From an uncultured Prevotella sp. (GTDB lineage Bacteria > Bacteroidota > Bacteroidia > Bacteroidales > Bacteroidaceae), in the NCBI GenBank assembly GCA_944319815.1, contig CALUEX010000001.1:62001-126000 (forward strand): a DNA stretch of 64,000 bases, written 5' to 3'. The notes beneath the pieces are model-generated. The model saw only the letters and a list, made by a program, of their open reading frames with translations, searched no databases and had not been told where the DNA came from. This document shows, in pieces, positions 1 to 9,385 of this stretch (positions within the stretch are counted from its first letter, which is position 1; each line of letters starts with the position of its first letter). The position numbers and the translations under genes were made by a program.

Positions 1-1496
1 TAGATGCGGAAGTTGCACGAGGCACGCTTCTCGCCGTTGGCCACGTCGCCCTTGCACGTGTACGTCTTCGTTCCCTTCGAGCCGGAGGTGTAGTCGGCTA
101 TGGCCCAGGCCTCCGCCCCGCGCCACGTGTCGCTTATGTCGGCAGCCACGCCGCGGCCTATGTCGTTGCCGCTCTGGGGCTGTCCCCATATTATTTCGCC
201 CGTCTTGGCGTCGCGGAACTCGGCGTCCCACTGGTATGGCGACTTCTTCTCTTCGTGCACCATCCATATTTCCAATCCCTCGCGGTCAGGGTCGAGGTCG
301 CCAAGGTGCAGGGCGTCGCCGTGGCCGGCTCCCGTGCGGTAGAGCACCGTGCCGTCGTGGTCGAGGCACGCTGCGCCGTACACTATTTCGTCGCAGCCGT
401 CGCCGTCAACGTCGCCTACCGACAGGCAGTGTGCCCCCTCGGCGTAAAGGCCTTCGCCGCTCGTCTCCGACTTGTGCAGCCACCGCTGCGTAAGGTTTGT
501 CCCGTCGAAGTCCCACGCTGCCACGTATGCCGCCGTGTAGTACCCGCGGCACATCACGAGGCTCGGCTTCTGGCCGTCAAGGTAGGCCACGCAAGCCAAG
601 TAGCGCTCGGAGCGGTTGCCGTAGGAGTCGCCCCACTGCGAGTTAGAGCGCACGGAGCGTGGCGGGTCGTAGGCCACGGTGGTAATCTCCGCGCCCGTCA
701 GTCCGTTGAACACCGTCAGGTATTCAGGCCCTGACGTAATGATGCCCATGTTCGAGCCGCTTGCCGTGCGGTAGTCGTCGGTCACCTTGTCGTCGCCCAT
801 GAGCACGGCCTTGCCCTGCCCGTCGATGGTTCCGGGCGCAGTCTTGCAGGCAAGTTCCGCCCGCCCGTCGCCGTCGAGGTCGTACACCATGAACTGCGTG
901 TAGTGAGCGCCGGCGCGGATGTTGCGCCCGAGGTCGATGCGCCACAGCTTCGTGCCGTCCATCTTGTAGCCGTCAATGTACACGTTGCCCGTGTAAGCCC
1001 CGCGCTCCGAGTTGTCGTGCGAGTTCGACGGGTCCCATTTCACTATGATTTCATACTCGCCGTCGCCGTCAACGTCGCCCACCGAGCAGTCGTTGGGGCT
1101 GTACGTGTAGCTCACGCCGTCGGGCGTCGTGCCGCCCTCGGGGCGGTCGAGGTGCAGCTTCAGGTAGCCGTCGGCCCACACGGAGGTCTCGGCGGACTCG
1201 CCCGTGACCTGCCCTGCGGCGTTGACGACCTTGATTACGTAATTTGACGTGGCCGTGCCCTGCGCGTCAACGTAGTTTGTCGTGTTGCTCACGGGCTCGC
1301 CGTTCACTTTCACTCCGTCGCGGTACACGTCGAAGGCCGTGCCCGCAGGGTCTTCCGTCAGGCTGCGCCATGACAGGTAGACGCCGTCGGCGGTCTTCAC
1401 GGCCACTGCGCCGCGCCCGAGAGTCTCGGCCTGTTGTGCCATGCCCGCCGTCATCGACGCGGCGAACACAAGGCACGATAAAAACAGTTTCCTCAT
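1..1496 (-). CDS. Rhamnogalacturonan lyase, PL11 family (3' end cut by window edge)
   Basis: The gene reads leftward from the ATG at 1496 and runs off the window, so only about 498 N-terminal residues are visible. The protein starts with a signal peptide (MRKLFLSCLVFAASMTAGMAQ), followed by a beta-sandwich-like segment (WRSLTEDPAGTAFDVYRDG) and then repeated calcium-binding blades of the type DVDGDGEYEIIVKWDPSNS, DLDGDGRAELACKTAPG and DVDGDGCDEIVYGA. This order matches the YesW/YesX group of PL11 lyases, which cleave the rhamnose-galacturonate backbone of rhamnogalacturonan I by beta-elimination. The signal peptide implies export to the periplasm or cell surface. A TACATTTG promoter box lies about 54 bases upstream. 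No SusC/SusD pair or other pectin enzyme is visible in the window. The family call is from recalled motifs; substrate range is inference. Confidence 0.88.
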   Translation of the reverse strand, partial: MRKLFLSCLVFAASMTAGMAQQAETLGRGAVAVKTADGVYLSWRSLTEDPAGTAFDVYRDGVKVNGEPVSNTTNYVDAQGTATSNYVIKVVNAAGQVTGESAETSVWADGYLKLHLDRPEGGTTPDGVSYTYSPNDCSVGDVDGDGEYEIIVKWDPSNSHDNSERGAYTGNVYIDGYKMDGTKLWRIDLGRNIRAGAHYTQFMVYDLDGDGRAELACKTAPGTIDGQGKAVLMGDDKVTDDYRTASGSNMGIITSGPEYLTVFNGLTGAEITTVAYDPPRSVRSNSQWGDSYGNRSERYLACVAYLDGQKPSLVMCRGYYTAAYVAAWDFDGTNLTQRWLHKSETSGEGLYAEGAHCLSVGDVDGDGCDEIVYGAACLDHDGTVLYRTGAGHGDALHLGDLDPDREGLEIWMVHEEKKSPYQWDAEFRDAKTGEIIWGQPQSGNDIGRGVAADISDTWRGAEAWAIADYTSGSKGTKTYTCKGDVANGEKRASCNFRI

Positions 1497-1549
1497 GTTT
1501 TCAGGTAAAGTTTAAATATTTATATTTTAGTAGATTGCTTGTTAGCGTA

Positions 1550-1580
1550 CAAATGTAGTCATTTTTGCCGACATACGGAA
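1550..1580 (-). promoter_or_regulatory. Promoter of the PL11 lyase gene
   Basis: On the minus strand a TACATTTG box (1550-1557) fits the Bacteroidetes -7 consensus TAnnTTTG, with TTTC about 20 bases upstream as a weak -33 element. It would give a leader of roughly 45-50 bases. Confidence 0.6.
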
Positions 1581-1763
1581 ACATCTCGGCCTACAATCGT
1601 GAAAATAAGATGAATGGCCGCAAGGCCCCACTTGATTAATTTGCGGTTAAGCGAGTCTCCTTCCGGGAGTTAAGGGCGAATGCCCCGTTGGCTTGTGCAG
1701 GGCAGGCGGCGGCAGGGGCTTATGCAGATATTCTTAGAGATGGTTTGGGCAGCCCGTGCCGCG

Positions 1764-2132
1764 CTATATCAGGTCGAGCCGCTTGGCCGTCCCGTAAACC
1801 GAGCTCCGGTATAAGTCCGAGATAAACGTCTTGGGTTTCACCAGGAACATCCCGTTGCTCTCCGAGCGGTAGCAGTAGTTCTCGCCCTCGTCAGTCCTGC
1901 GCGCGGGATATGTCTTGCGCACAATGAGACCGCAATCGATGCAGTTGTAGAAGCGGCGGCCGGCCACGTCGATGTAGAGCCACTCGTTTACGTACACGCC
2001 GAGGCGCAGCTCCGCTATTTTCGCATTGCCCGCCTTCTCAACGATGATGCACCAGCGCAGCTTCACCGACTTCGGTATGTGGTAGTAATAGCGGAAGAAG
2101 CTGAACGTGTTGAACTTGTAGTATTCCATCAT
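1764..2132 (-). CDS. Uncharacterised 122-residue protein
   Basis: A 122-residue basic, aromatic-rich soluble protein with no signal peptide or membrane segment. I do not recognise the family. It contains strand-rich text (LRWCIIVEKAGNAKIAELRLGVYVNEWLYIDVAGRRFYNCIDCG) and four cysteines, two of them spaced C-x-x-C in NCIDCG. It lies 26 bases downstream of the membrane protein at 2159-3817 in the same direction, so the two are probably co-transcribed. A second ATG immediately follows the first. The 260 bases between it and the PL11 gene contain no further recognisable gene. Confidence 0.6.
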   Translation of the reverse strand: MMEYYKFNTFSFFRYYYHIPKSVKLRWCIIVEKAGNAKIAELRLGVYVNEWLYIDVAGRRFYNCIDCGLIVRKTYPARRTDEGENYCYRSESNGMFLVKPKTFISDLYRSSVYGTAKRLDLI

Positions 2133-2158
2133 GCCGATATGTCGTTTTCGGGGTTATT

Positions 2159-3817
2159 TTATTTATGGTATGGGCCGTCGTCATTGTCTATGCCGTTCGG
2201 ATGGAAAGTGTCGCCGTTGCGTGTGTAGTAGCGGCCGTCCGAGCCCTGGTAGTCGCCCCACGTACCCTTTCTTATCTGCACGGAGTTGCCGTCTACGTCC
2301 CTCGCCCAGTACGTGTCAGGCTCTGACCTTTCCACTTCCACCTTGGTCTTGCTTATTCCCTTAAAGACCAACATGAGCTTACCGAACACCAGCAGCACAT
2401 ACAGCATGGGGTAGCACAGGAGCATGAACGCCACCATGCCGCCGCTGCGCCCATACGCATTGCGCTTCAGGCTGATTACATTCGGCAGCGTTGCCAACAT
2501 GAGCCCGGCGTAGAACACCAATATCCACTCGTTGAAACTTACGTAGCCGCGTATGCACAGGTACCATGACCCAACCGAGAACGCTATGGCCAGCAGGTAG
2601 TCCACCCATTTGGGCACATTCGAGCGGGTCATCTTCTCGTCAATAATGTCTGATAAGGTTTCGGCCAATAGGGTGGTGTGCGCTAATGCGCCGAGGCACA
2701 TCAGCACGATGTTGACAATGGCCGCAAGGGGATGGTTGTCGAAGATGAACCAAAACGCGCCGATGCCTAACGAGTAGGCGTACCATAAGTCCAAGAGCGT
2801 GATGGCCACGAGCACCACCTTGCTGACGACGAGCCATGAATGCCCGTCCCATCCGCAGAAATATCTCAACAGCAGGAGCACTGCCGCCACGCCCGCCGCA
2901 GCGAGGAAGAACATCGACGCCTTGCGCCCTGCGCGCCAACCGTTGAAGTATCCTTTCGTGGCCGCCTTATATTCTATCCCGGGGAATGTCCGCGTCCACT
3001 GCAAGAGCGACGTGCCGCGCTCGCCGTTTTCGGCCAGCAGGGCGGCCAGCCGCTCCTGCGTGCCCACGTGCTTCACCTCTTCGGCGTTAACGTAGGCCGA
3101 GCGCCCGGCGGCATACGGCAGCTTGACGTACTTTCCGTCATCGTCGAGCGAACCGCTTACGAGTTCGCCCTTGCTGAAATAGCGGTAGGCCTTGTCGCTG
3201 TTCTTGCCCGTCATCGCGCCGGCCCTCTCCGCCGTGACCACCCACAGCCGCTCCGGCTCCGCCGCGAAGTCGCTCTTGCAGAAGTCAACGGCATCGAAGG
3301 CCTTTGCCGTAATGTTGTTATATCTCGTCCTGCCCGCTGGCCGCAGCATGAAGCTGCGCCCTCCGCCGTCCTCGCTCCCGCTCATCACGGTGCTGTCGCC
3401 GTCTTGCCTTACGCTAAGCGTTACGTCGGCCGGCCGTTCGGGCCTTACGCCCACGCCAAGCCCGCGGACGGCCACAACGTTGTTGCCCTTCAGGCTTATC
3501 GTGCTGTCGTGCGGTTCGTAGGTGTAAAACTCATACACGGCATAGAGGTTGTTGTCATGCTGCAGCACGGCCGTGCCGTCCCTGAAGAACGCGAAGCGCT
3601 TTTTGTTGTGCCTGTCCTTGTCGGGCGACACCTCGACGCTGAAACTGCCCTCGAACGGCTTGTCGTATTGTTCCCTTGCTTTCTTTTCGCGTCCGCCCTC
3701 GGCAACCTCGGCCTTGTCCTTGTCGGCAAAGAGCTCGTACAGGGGTGCAACGATAAAGGGCAATGCAGCCCATACGGCAATGACAATTATTATTATGCGC
3801 TTCGTTTTCCTTCTCAT
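2159..3817 (-). CDS. Membrane protein with an SH3-like middle domain, function unknown
   Basis: A 552-residue protein. An N-terminal anchor (RIIIIVIAVWAALPFIVAPLY) is followed by about 270 soluble residues, with an SH3-like stretch near 210-245 (SKGELVSGSLDDDGKYVKLP and SAYVNAEEVKHV). The C-terminal half holds about six hydrophobic segments between residues 300 and 495, then a polar tail ending in HPNGIDNDDGPYHK. SH3-like modules in bacterial envelope proteins often contact peptidoglycan or peptides, but no catalytic residues are visible here. It probably forms a transcription unit with the small gene at 1764-2132. A TATATTTG box at 3948-3955 would give a leader of about 130 bases. The SH3 call is moderate; the function is unknown. 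Confidence 0.75.
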   Translation of the reverse strand: MRRKTKRIIIIVIAVWAALPFIVAPLYELFADKDKAEVAEGGREKKAREQYDKPFEGSFSVEVSPDKDRHNKKRFAFFRDGTAVLQHDNNLYAVYEFYTYEPHDSTISLKGNNVVAVRGLGVGVRPERPADVTLSVRQDGDSTVMSGSEDGGGRSFMLRPAGRTRYNNITAKAFDAVDFCKSDFAAEPERLWVVTAERAGAMTGKNSDKAYRYFSKGELVSGSLDDDGKYVKLPYAAGRSAYVNAEEVKHVGTQERLAALLAENGERGTSLLQWTRTFPGIEYKAATKGYFNGWRAGRKASMFFLAAAGVAAVLLLLRYFCGWDGHSWLVVSKVVLVAITLLDLWYAYSLGIGAFWFIFDNHPLAAIVNIVLMCLGALAHTTLLAETLSDIIDEKMTRSNVPKWVDYLLAIAFSVGSWYLCIRGYVSFNEWILVFYAGLMLATLPNVISLKRNAYGRSGGMVAFMLLCYPMLYVLLVFGKLMLVFKGISKTKVEVERSEPDTYWARDVDGNSVQIRKGTWGDYQGSDGRYYTRNGDTFHPNGIDNDDGPYHK

Positions 3818-4295
3818 TGTCTTTCTTTTTTATCGGTTTGTCGGTTTTTCGTGGTAACTTGTTCGGCGTGTGCCGAGGAATGTTTCCTGCGCCATTCGCG
3901 GTAGCCACGTGCCGTCGCGTGAAACGGGCCAAGACTGTTCCCATTTGCAAATATATGTATATTTTCCTGAAATCGTGGCTTTTGCCGTGAGAAAATAAAT
4001 TGCCGTCAGGCTTTTCCGTTGCAACTGCCTGGCAGCCAGCGCGTTGCGAAAGGCCGCCAATCGCGCTGCAAGATGTGCCCTTTTGAGTTATGAAAGGTGC
4101 CCTCCAGCGGTGCGTTTTGCCGCCTTTCGCAAGTCGGTGCCACGGCGTCCGCGCAGCCGTCGGGCACCGGCCTTTGCCCCGTCGGCCGCCTCGCCCACAA
4201 TCAAGCCTCCCAGCCGTCGTCGTTCTCCCAGCCCTCCCATCTTACCTTATTATATATTAAAAAACTTAAATCGCCTGAAATAAGCCGTCGGAATG
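3818..4295. other. Intergenic region between divergent genes, with repeat debris
   Basis: No coding gene is supported here. It holds the minus-strand promoter near 3948, degraded copies of the TTTYGC/GCRAAA hairpin family between 4027 and 4140, and a patch of the CCCAGCCCTCCC word repeat around 4205-4240. Confidence 0.6.
3948..3955 (-). promoter_or_regulatory. Promoter -7 box for the membrane protein at 2159-3817
   Basis: The minus strand reads TATATTTG here, an exact TAnnTTTG box. No convincing -33 element is visible. Confidence 0.5.
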
Positions 4296-4327
4296 TTTCA
4301 TATATTGGCGGATTTACACTAACTTTG
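4296..4327 (+). promoter_or_regulatory. Enolase promoter
   Basis: TTTC at 4296-4299, a 20-base spacer and TAACTTTG at 4320-4327 fit the Bacteroidetes -33/-7 pattern. The leader would be about 45 bases. Confidence 0.65.
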
Positions 4328-4339
4328 CACCCGATTTGA

Positions 4340-5686
<1,347 letters not shown>

Positions 5687-5710
5687 TCTTTCAACATAGC
5701 AAAGACAGGG

Positions 5711-5741
5711 AAAGGTCGTGCCACGCACGGCCTTTCTTTCG
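5711..5741 (+). terminator. Rho-independent terminator of eno
   Basis: AAAGGTCGTGC, a three-base loop and GCACGGCCTTT form an imperfect stem that ends in a T/C-rich run (CTTTC), 25 bases after the eno stop codon. Confidence 0.75.
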
Positions 5742-5767
5742 TTAATGGAGCTGAACGGTAAAGGTAG

Positions 5768-5807
5768 ACACCCACCCCAGCCCTCCCAAAGGGAGGGAGC
5801 TTGATTT
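5768..5807 (+). repeat. CCCTCCC palindrome repeat (family 1)
   Basis: ACACCCACCCC tail followed by CCCTCCCAAAGGGAGGG and AGCTTGATT. Same layout as copies near 7940, 13130, 54570 and 56760. Confidence 0.8.
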
Positions 5808-5811
5808 GCAT

Positions 5812-6012
5812 TAAACCCAAATCGGTCATTAGAGCTTAGACGGATTATGTACTTGTGGCAGACGGTTTTTCTTCCGTTTTGTCGAAGGCGTAGCGGGCTA
5901 CGTCGAGACGGAACGGAAGAAAAGACGGCGGCAGAAGGACATAAGACGGCAAGAAGCAATAATATAACTATAGAGATTAAGATATTGCGGTCTAATGACC
6001 GATTTGGGTTAA
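5812..6012. repeat. Inverted-repeat element with nested palindrome (CCCAAATCGG element)
   Basis: TTAAACCCAAATCGGTCATT begins at 5812 and its inverted partner ends at 6012, with arms of about 20 bases. Inside, CTTCCGTT and AACGGAAG flank a second stem closed by GCGTAG-CGGG-CTACG. No transposase is present. The outer 27 bases (5983-6009) recur exactly, inverted, at 27179-27205. Confidence 0.75.
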
Positions 6013-6061
6013 AGGTTGCGCAAAAAGCAAGACTATTGTCTTTAACTTTCTAAGGAGAAGA

Positions 6062-6215
6062 GCATACGTCTTAACTCCTTAACTTCATAACTCCTTAACT
6101 CCGTAAAAATGCTTTCCATAACTCTCTTGACTATTGATGACAGTCATAAAATTGACAAAGCAAATGTCTTTAACTCCTTAGCGACCGTAGGGAGCGATAA
6201 CTACTTTAACTCCTT
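6062..6215 (+). repeat. TTAACTCCTTAACT word repeat
   Basis: A degenerate run of TAACTCCTTAACTTCATAAC units interrupted by AAATGTCTTT and similar words. It fills the gap up to the gene at 6234. Related runs occur at 9386-9575, 13424-13462 and 51711-51750. Confidence 0.7.
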
Positions 6216-6233
6216 TAACTACTAAATAAAGCC

Positions 6234-7880
6234 ATGCCTCCGTATTTCCATCCTTTACAAACCGACCTAAGGAAGCCGGCAAAATTCAACGACCCATTTT
6301 GCTACGAGCCTCACCCCTTGTGTCTCTTGGCGGCAAAGGAGGTGCAGGATTATATCGCAGGTGACGCCAAGGTGCGCGCCGACGCCGACCGCGGCAAGAT
6401 GTTCGGCGTGCTCGTTGTCGGGACGGACGACGGGCGTTTGGGCTACCTCGCGGCGTTTTCCGGGCTCCTTTGCGGCACTAACGACCATGCGTTCTTCGTT
6501 CCGCCGGTCTACGACGCTACACGCCCCGACGGCTATTTCAAGGCACACGAGGCCGAAATAACGGCCATTAACAGGCGCATTGACAGCCTTGAGCACTCTG
6601 AAGAATACATTGCCGCCAAGCGGGAAATGTGCGTTTTGCAAGGAAAACACAATGAGGTGCTCTCCGATTACAGGAACAAGATGGCCATGGCAAAGCTGCA
6701 ACGGGAGGCTAAGCGGTGGTGTTACAAGCATCACATTACGGCGAGACATGACGTACTTACGCCGGAAGATGAGGCGGCAATGATACGCGAGAGTCAGTTC
6801 ATGAACGCCGAATACAAGCGCCTGAAAAGGCGTTGTGCCGACGAAGCTGCCCCCGTTGAGGCCAAGGTTAAGGCTGCGGAGGGCGAAATATCCGCGCTGA
6901 AGGCACGGCGCAGGCAGATGTCCGACGCGCTGCAACGCTGGCTTTTTTCGCAATACTCCATGCTCAACGCCCGTGGCGTGAGCCGAAGTCTCGTTGAAAT
7001 ATTCGCCGAGACGCCGCAGCGCGTGCCGCCGTCGGGCACCGGAGACTGCTGCGCGCCCAAGCTGTTGCAGCACGCTTACGCCAATGGCCTGCGCCCCGTC
7101 TGCATGGCCGAGTTCTGGTGGGGGCGGTCGCCCGGTGGCGAAGTGCGCCACCACCTGCACTACTATCCCGCCTGTCGGGGCAAGTGCCTGCCCATACTTA
7201 CGTATATGTTGCAGGGCCTGGAGGTGGCGAAGGGCAGCTACGAGGCCACCGTGACTCAGCCGCTTGAGGTGGTCTACGAGGACGGGTGGCTTGCCGTGGT
7301 CAACAAGCCGGCAGGGATGAAGACCGTGCCGGGGCGCGACGGGGGCACGTCGGTGCTCGAGGATATGCGCCAGCGGCATCCCGACAAGCCGCAACTGACG
7401 CCCGTCCACCGTCTTGACATGGACACGTCGGGGCTTATAGTCGTGGCTTTCGACGCGGAAACGTACAAGAAACTCCAGGCGCAATTCCTCCGCCGGGAGG
7501 TGAGGAAGCGGTACGTCGCCATCCTGGACGGCGTGCCCGACCGTCCCGTCCACGGCGAAATATCCCTCCCCCTGCGCCCCGACCCGCTCGACAGGCCATA
7601 CCAGAAGGTTGACTTCGAGAACGGCAAGGAGGCCGTCACCGAATACCGTATCCTCGAAACGATGGGAAACGTCACCCGCATAGCCCTCTTTCCTCACACG
7701 GGGCGCACCCACCAGCTGCGCCTCCACTGCGCCCACGCCGGCGGACTGGGCACGCCCATCCTCGGCGACCGCCTCTACGGCCACGGCGGAGGCCGCCTCT
7801 GTCTGCACGCCGAGGCTATCGAGTTCACGCACCCGGTGACGGGAAAGGGGATGAAATTCGAGCGCAAGGCGGAGTTTTAG
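6234..7880 (+). CDS. RluA-family pseudouridine synthase with long N-terminal extension
   Basis: Isomerises uridine to pseudouridine in RNA. The catalytic domain fills the C-terminal 200 residues: VVNKPAGMKTVPG, the active-site motif VHRLDMDTSGLIV with the catalytic aspartate, RKRYVAILDG, and GRTHQLRLHCAHAG near the end. Typical RluA proteins are about 220-320 residues; this one has 548 because of a roughly 345-residue N-terminal region with a predicted coiled coil (about 100-235) and cysteine/histidine-rich text (GDCCAPKLLQHAYA, HHLHYYPACRGKCLPILTYM). That region may bind RNA or metal, which is inference. No S4 domain is visible. Target (rRNA or tRNA) cannot be told from sequence. Confidence 0.9.
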   Translation: MPPYFHPLQTDLRKPAKFNDPFCYEPHPLCLLAAKEVQDYIAGDAKVRADADRGKMFGVLVVGTDDGRLGYLAAFSGLLCGTNDHAFFVPPVYDATRPDGYFKAHEAEITAINRRIDSLEHSEEYIAAKREMCVLQGKHNEVLSDYRNKMAMAKLQREAKRWCYKHHITARHDVLTPEDEAAMIRESQFMNAEYKRLKRRCADEAAPVEAKVKAAEGEISALKARRRQMSDALQRWLFSQYSMLNARGVSRSLVEIFAETPQRVPPSGTGDCCAPKLLQHAYANGLRPVCMAEFWWGRSPGGEVRHHLHYYPACRGKCLPILTYMLQGLEVAKGSYEATVTQPLEVVYEDGWLAVVNKPAGMKTVPGRDGGTSVLEDMRQRHPDKPQLTPVHRLDMDTSGLIVVAFDAETYKKLQAQFLRREVRKRYVAILDGVPDRPVHGEISLPLRPDPLDRPYQKVDFENGKEAVTEYRILETMGNVTRIALFPHTGRTHQLRLHCAHAGGLGTPILGDRLYGHGGGRLCLHAEAIEFTHPVTGKGMKFERKAEF

Positions 7881-7894
7881 GAGAAGACACCCAC

Positions 7895-8015
7895 CCCACT
7901 GCCACCTGACACCCACCCCCATTGCCACCTGACACCCACCCCCGCCCTCCCGAAGGGAGGGAGCTTGGTATGCCTGAAGCCCACCCCAGCCCTCCGAAGG
8001 GAGGGAGCTTGGTAT
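7895..8015 (+). repeat. Two CCCTCCC palindromes after CACCTGACACCC words
   Basis: Two family-1 palindromes (about 7932-7972 and 7981-8013) follow three CACCTGACACCCACCCC-like units. The second palindrome has lost one base (CCCTCCGAAGGGAGGG). Confidence 0.75.
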
Positions 8016-8084
8016 GCCTTGTTGCTTTAACGGGGTATGCTTACATATTGGTCTTATACCACCAGAGTCCCAGTAAAATCCCCG

Positions 8085-8132
8085 TTTTCCCAGTCTTCCC
8101 AGCCCTCCCGGTTCTCCCATTGTTCCCCGTCA
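8085..8132 (+). repeat. CCCAGTCTTCCCAGC word repeat
   Basis: Degenerate TTCCCAG/CCTCCCGG words, related to runs near 13355, 19240, 37685, 56815 and 57495. Confidence 0.6.
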
Positions 8133-8139
8133 TTCTCTC

Positions 8140-8218
8140 AGATGTGGCATTTTGCCTTGCAAAATGCCACATCTGGGCCTTTAATATGCCACCTTTCGCA
8201 TCGCGAAAGGTGGCATAT
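8140..8218. repeat. Pair of TTTYGC-core hairpins (family 2)
   Basis: Hairpin one (8140-8174) has arms AGATGTGGCATTTTGC and GCAAAATGCCACATCT. Hairpin two (8184-8218) has arms ATATGCCACCTTTCGC and GCGAAAGGTGGCATAT. Both stems pair perfectly although the arm sequences differ. There is no T-tract, so they are not obvious terminators. Confidence 0.8.
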
Positions 8219-8334
8219 TGCCAAGTGGTTGATTGTCAGGTGATTGCGCGTTGTTGGCGTCAGCGTCGTTTGGCGGCGTGCTCCAGTCATGCGTATTTTA
8301 TCGCAAAGCCCTTTCGCCGTTCCCCTTTTTTGAT

Positions 8335-8342
8335 TAATTTTG
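8335..8342 (+). promoter_or_regulatory. Promoter -7 box giving a nearly leaderless mRNA
   Basis: TAATTTTG ends six bases before the ATG at 8348, so transcription should start at or within a few bases of the start codon. This also rules out the longer upstream reading frame as the true N-terminus. Confidence 0.6.
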
Positions 8343-8347
8343 CCGTC

Positions 8348-9367
8348 ATGAAAACAATCATTGTTTTGCTTGTGGCTGCCGTGGCCGCGTGTTCCTGCGT
8401 GAGGGAGCGGCCGGCGCCAGGGAAGTTTACCGTGGAGACGATGAACAGGATGACGCCCGTGAAGGACCAGGGGCGCGGCTCGCTGTGTTGGGTCTACGCC
8501 ATGCTGGCTACCGTCGAGGGCGACCGACTGGCCGAGGGTGACTCGGTCAACCTGTCGGCGGCATACGTGGCCCGCAACGTGCTTGCCGCGCGGACGGAAC
8601 GGTGCTACCTGTCGGGCGGACGGGCTGACATAACCGCCGACGGCGTTGCGCCCGACGCGCTCGACGCCTTGGCCGAATACGGCGCGATGCCTTACGACGC
8701 TTACCGCTCCGACTGCAACTACGGCGTGCTCTGCCGCAAGCTGGAGGCGCTGGCGGGGCAGGGCGCGGCCATGCGCGTTGGCATCGACAGGCTGCGCGAC
8801 AGGCTGGCGTATGTACTCGACACGGCGGTGAACCCCGTGCCCAAGCACGTGTGGCTGTACGGTGCCGAATATACCCAGCGCGAGTTTGCCGAGAGCCTTT
8901 GCTCGCCGTCAGATTATGTTGCGATGACCAGTTACACGCACGAGCCGTTCTACGAGGCCGTGCCGCTCGGCATCCCAGCCAACCGCGCTGGCCACAAGTT
9001 CATGAACGTGCCCATCGACACGCTCGCCGCCCGTGTGGAGCGCGCGTTGCGTTCAGGACTTAACGTCTGCTGGGAAGGCGACACGAGCAATGCCGGTTTC
9101 TCGTTCGATGACGGCGTGGCGCGCCTTGATGACGACGGCGCCACGGTGACGCAGGCCATGCGCCAGCGTGCCTTCGAGACCTTCAGCGTTACCGACGACC
9201 ACTGCATGGCGCTCGTGGGGCTGGCCCGCGACGCACGCGGCCGCCGTTATTTCGTCTGCAAGAACTCGTGGGGCACGGACAATCCTTACGGCGGACTGAT
9301 GTTCATGTCGCTCGGGTATTTCAGGCTTAACACCGTGGCGGTGGTGATGAAGGTGGTTGGGAGTTAA
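8348..9367 (+). CDS. Papain-like (C1 family) cysteine peptidase lipoprotein
   Basis: Predicted secreted cysteine peptidase of the C1 (bleomycin hydrolase/PepC-like) type, 339 residues. The N-terminus MKTIIVLLVAAVAACSCVRE is a lipoprotein signal with two candidate lipidated cysteines, so the protein is probably membrane-anchored. The catalytic set is in family order: oxyanion Gln41 and nucleophile Cys47 in VKDQGRGSLCWVYA, His in TDDHCMALVG, Asn in CKNSWGTDNPYGG. Cytoplasmic PepC proteins are about 440 residues, so this is a shortened, exported version as seen in Bacteroidetes. An open frame extends upstream to 7922 but is made of repeats and crosses the promoter, so the ATG at 8348 is preferred. 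Confidence 0.87.
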   Translation: MKTIIVLLVAAVAACSCVRERPAPGKFTVETMNRMTPVKDQGRGSLCWVYAMLATVEGDRLAEGDSVNLSAAYVARNVLAARTERCYLSGGRADITADGVAPDALDALAEYGAMPYDAYRSDCNYGVLCRKLEALAGQGAAMRVGIDRLRDRLAYVLDTAVNPVPKHVWLYGAEYTQREFAESLCSPSDYVAMTSYTHEPFYEAVPLGIPANRAGHKFMNVPIDTLAARVERALRSGLNVCWEGDTSNAGFSFDDGVARLDDDGATVTQAMRQRAFETFSVTDDHCMALVGLARDARGRRYFVCKNSWGTDNPYGGLMFMSLGYFRLNTVAVVMKVVGS

Positions 9368-9385
9368 AGGAGTTAGGAGATGTTT

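Noticed and set aside
3555-3950. Minus-strand 131-codon frame overlapping the start of the membrane protein gene
   Set aside because: It overlaps the N-terminus of a better-supported gene in another frame and has basic, low-complexity translation.
6267-8120. 617-codon open frame antisense to the RluA-type gene
   Set aside because: It lies opposite a gene with clear catalytic motifs and runs through intergenic repeats; the composition is not protein-like.
8140-8218. Family-2 hairpins as Rho-independent terminators
   Set aside because: They lack U-tracts, occur in tandem and lie well away from the preceding stop codon.
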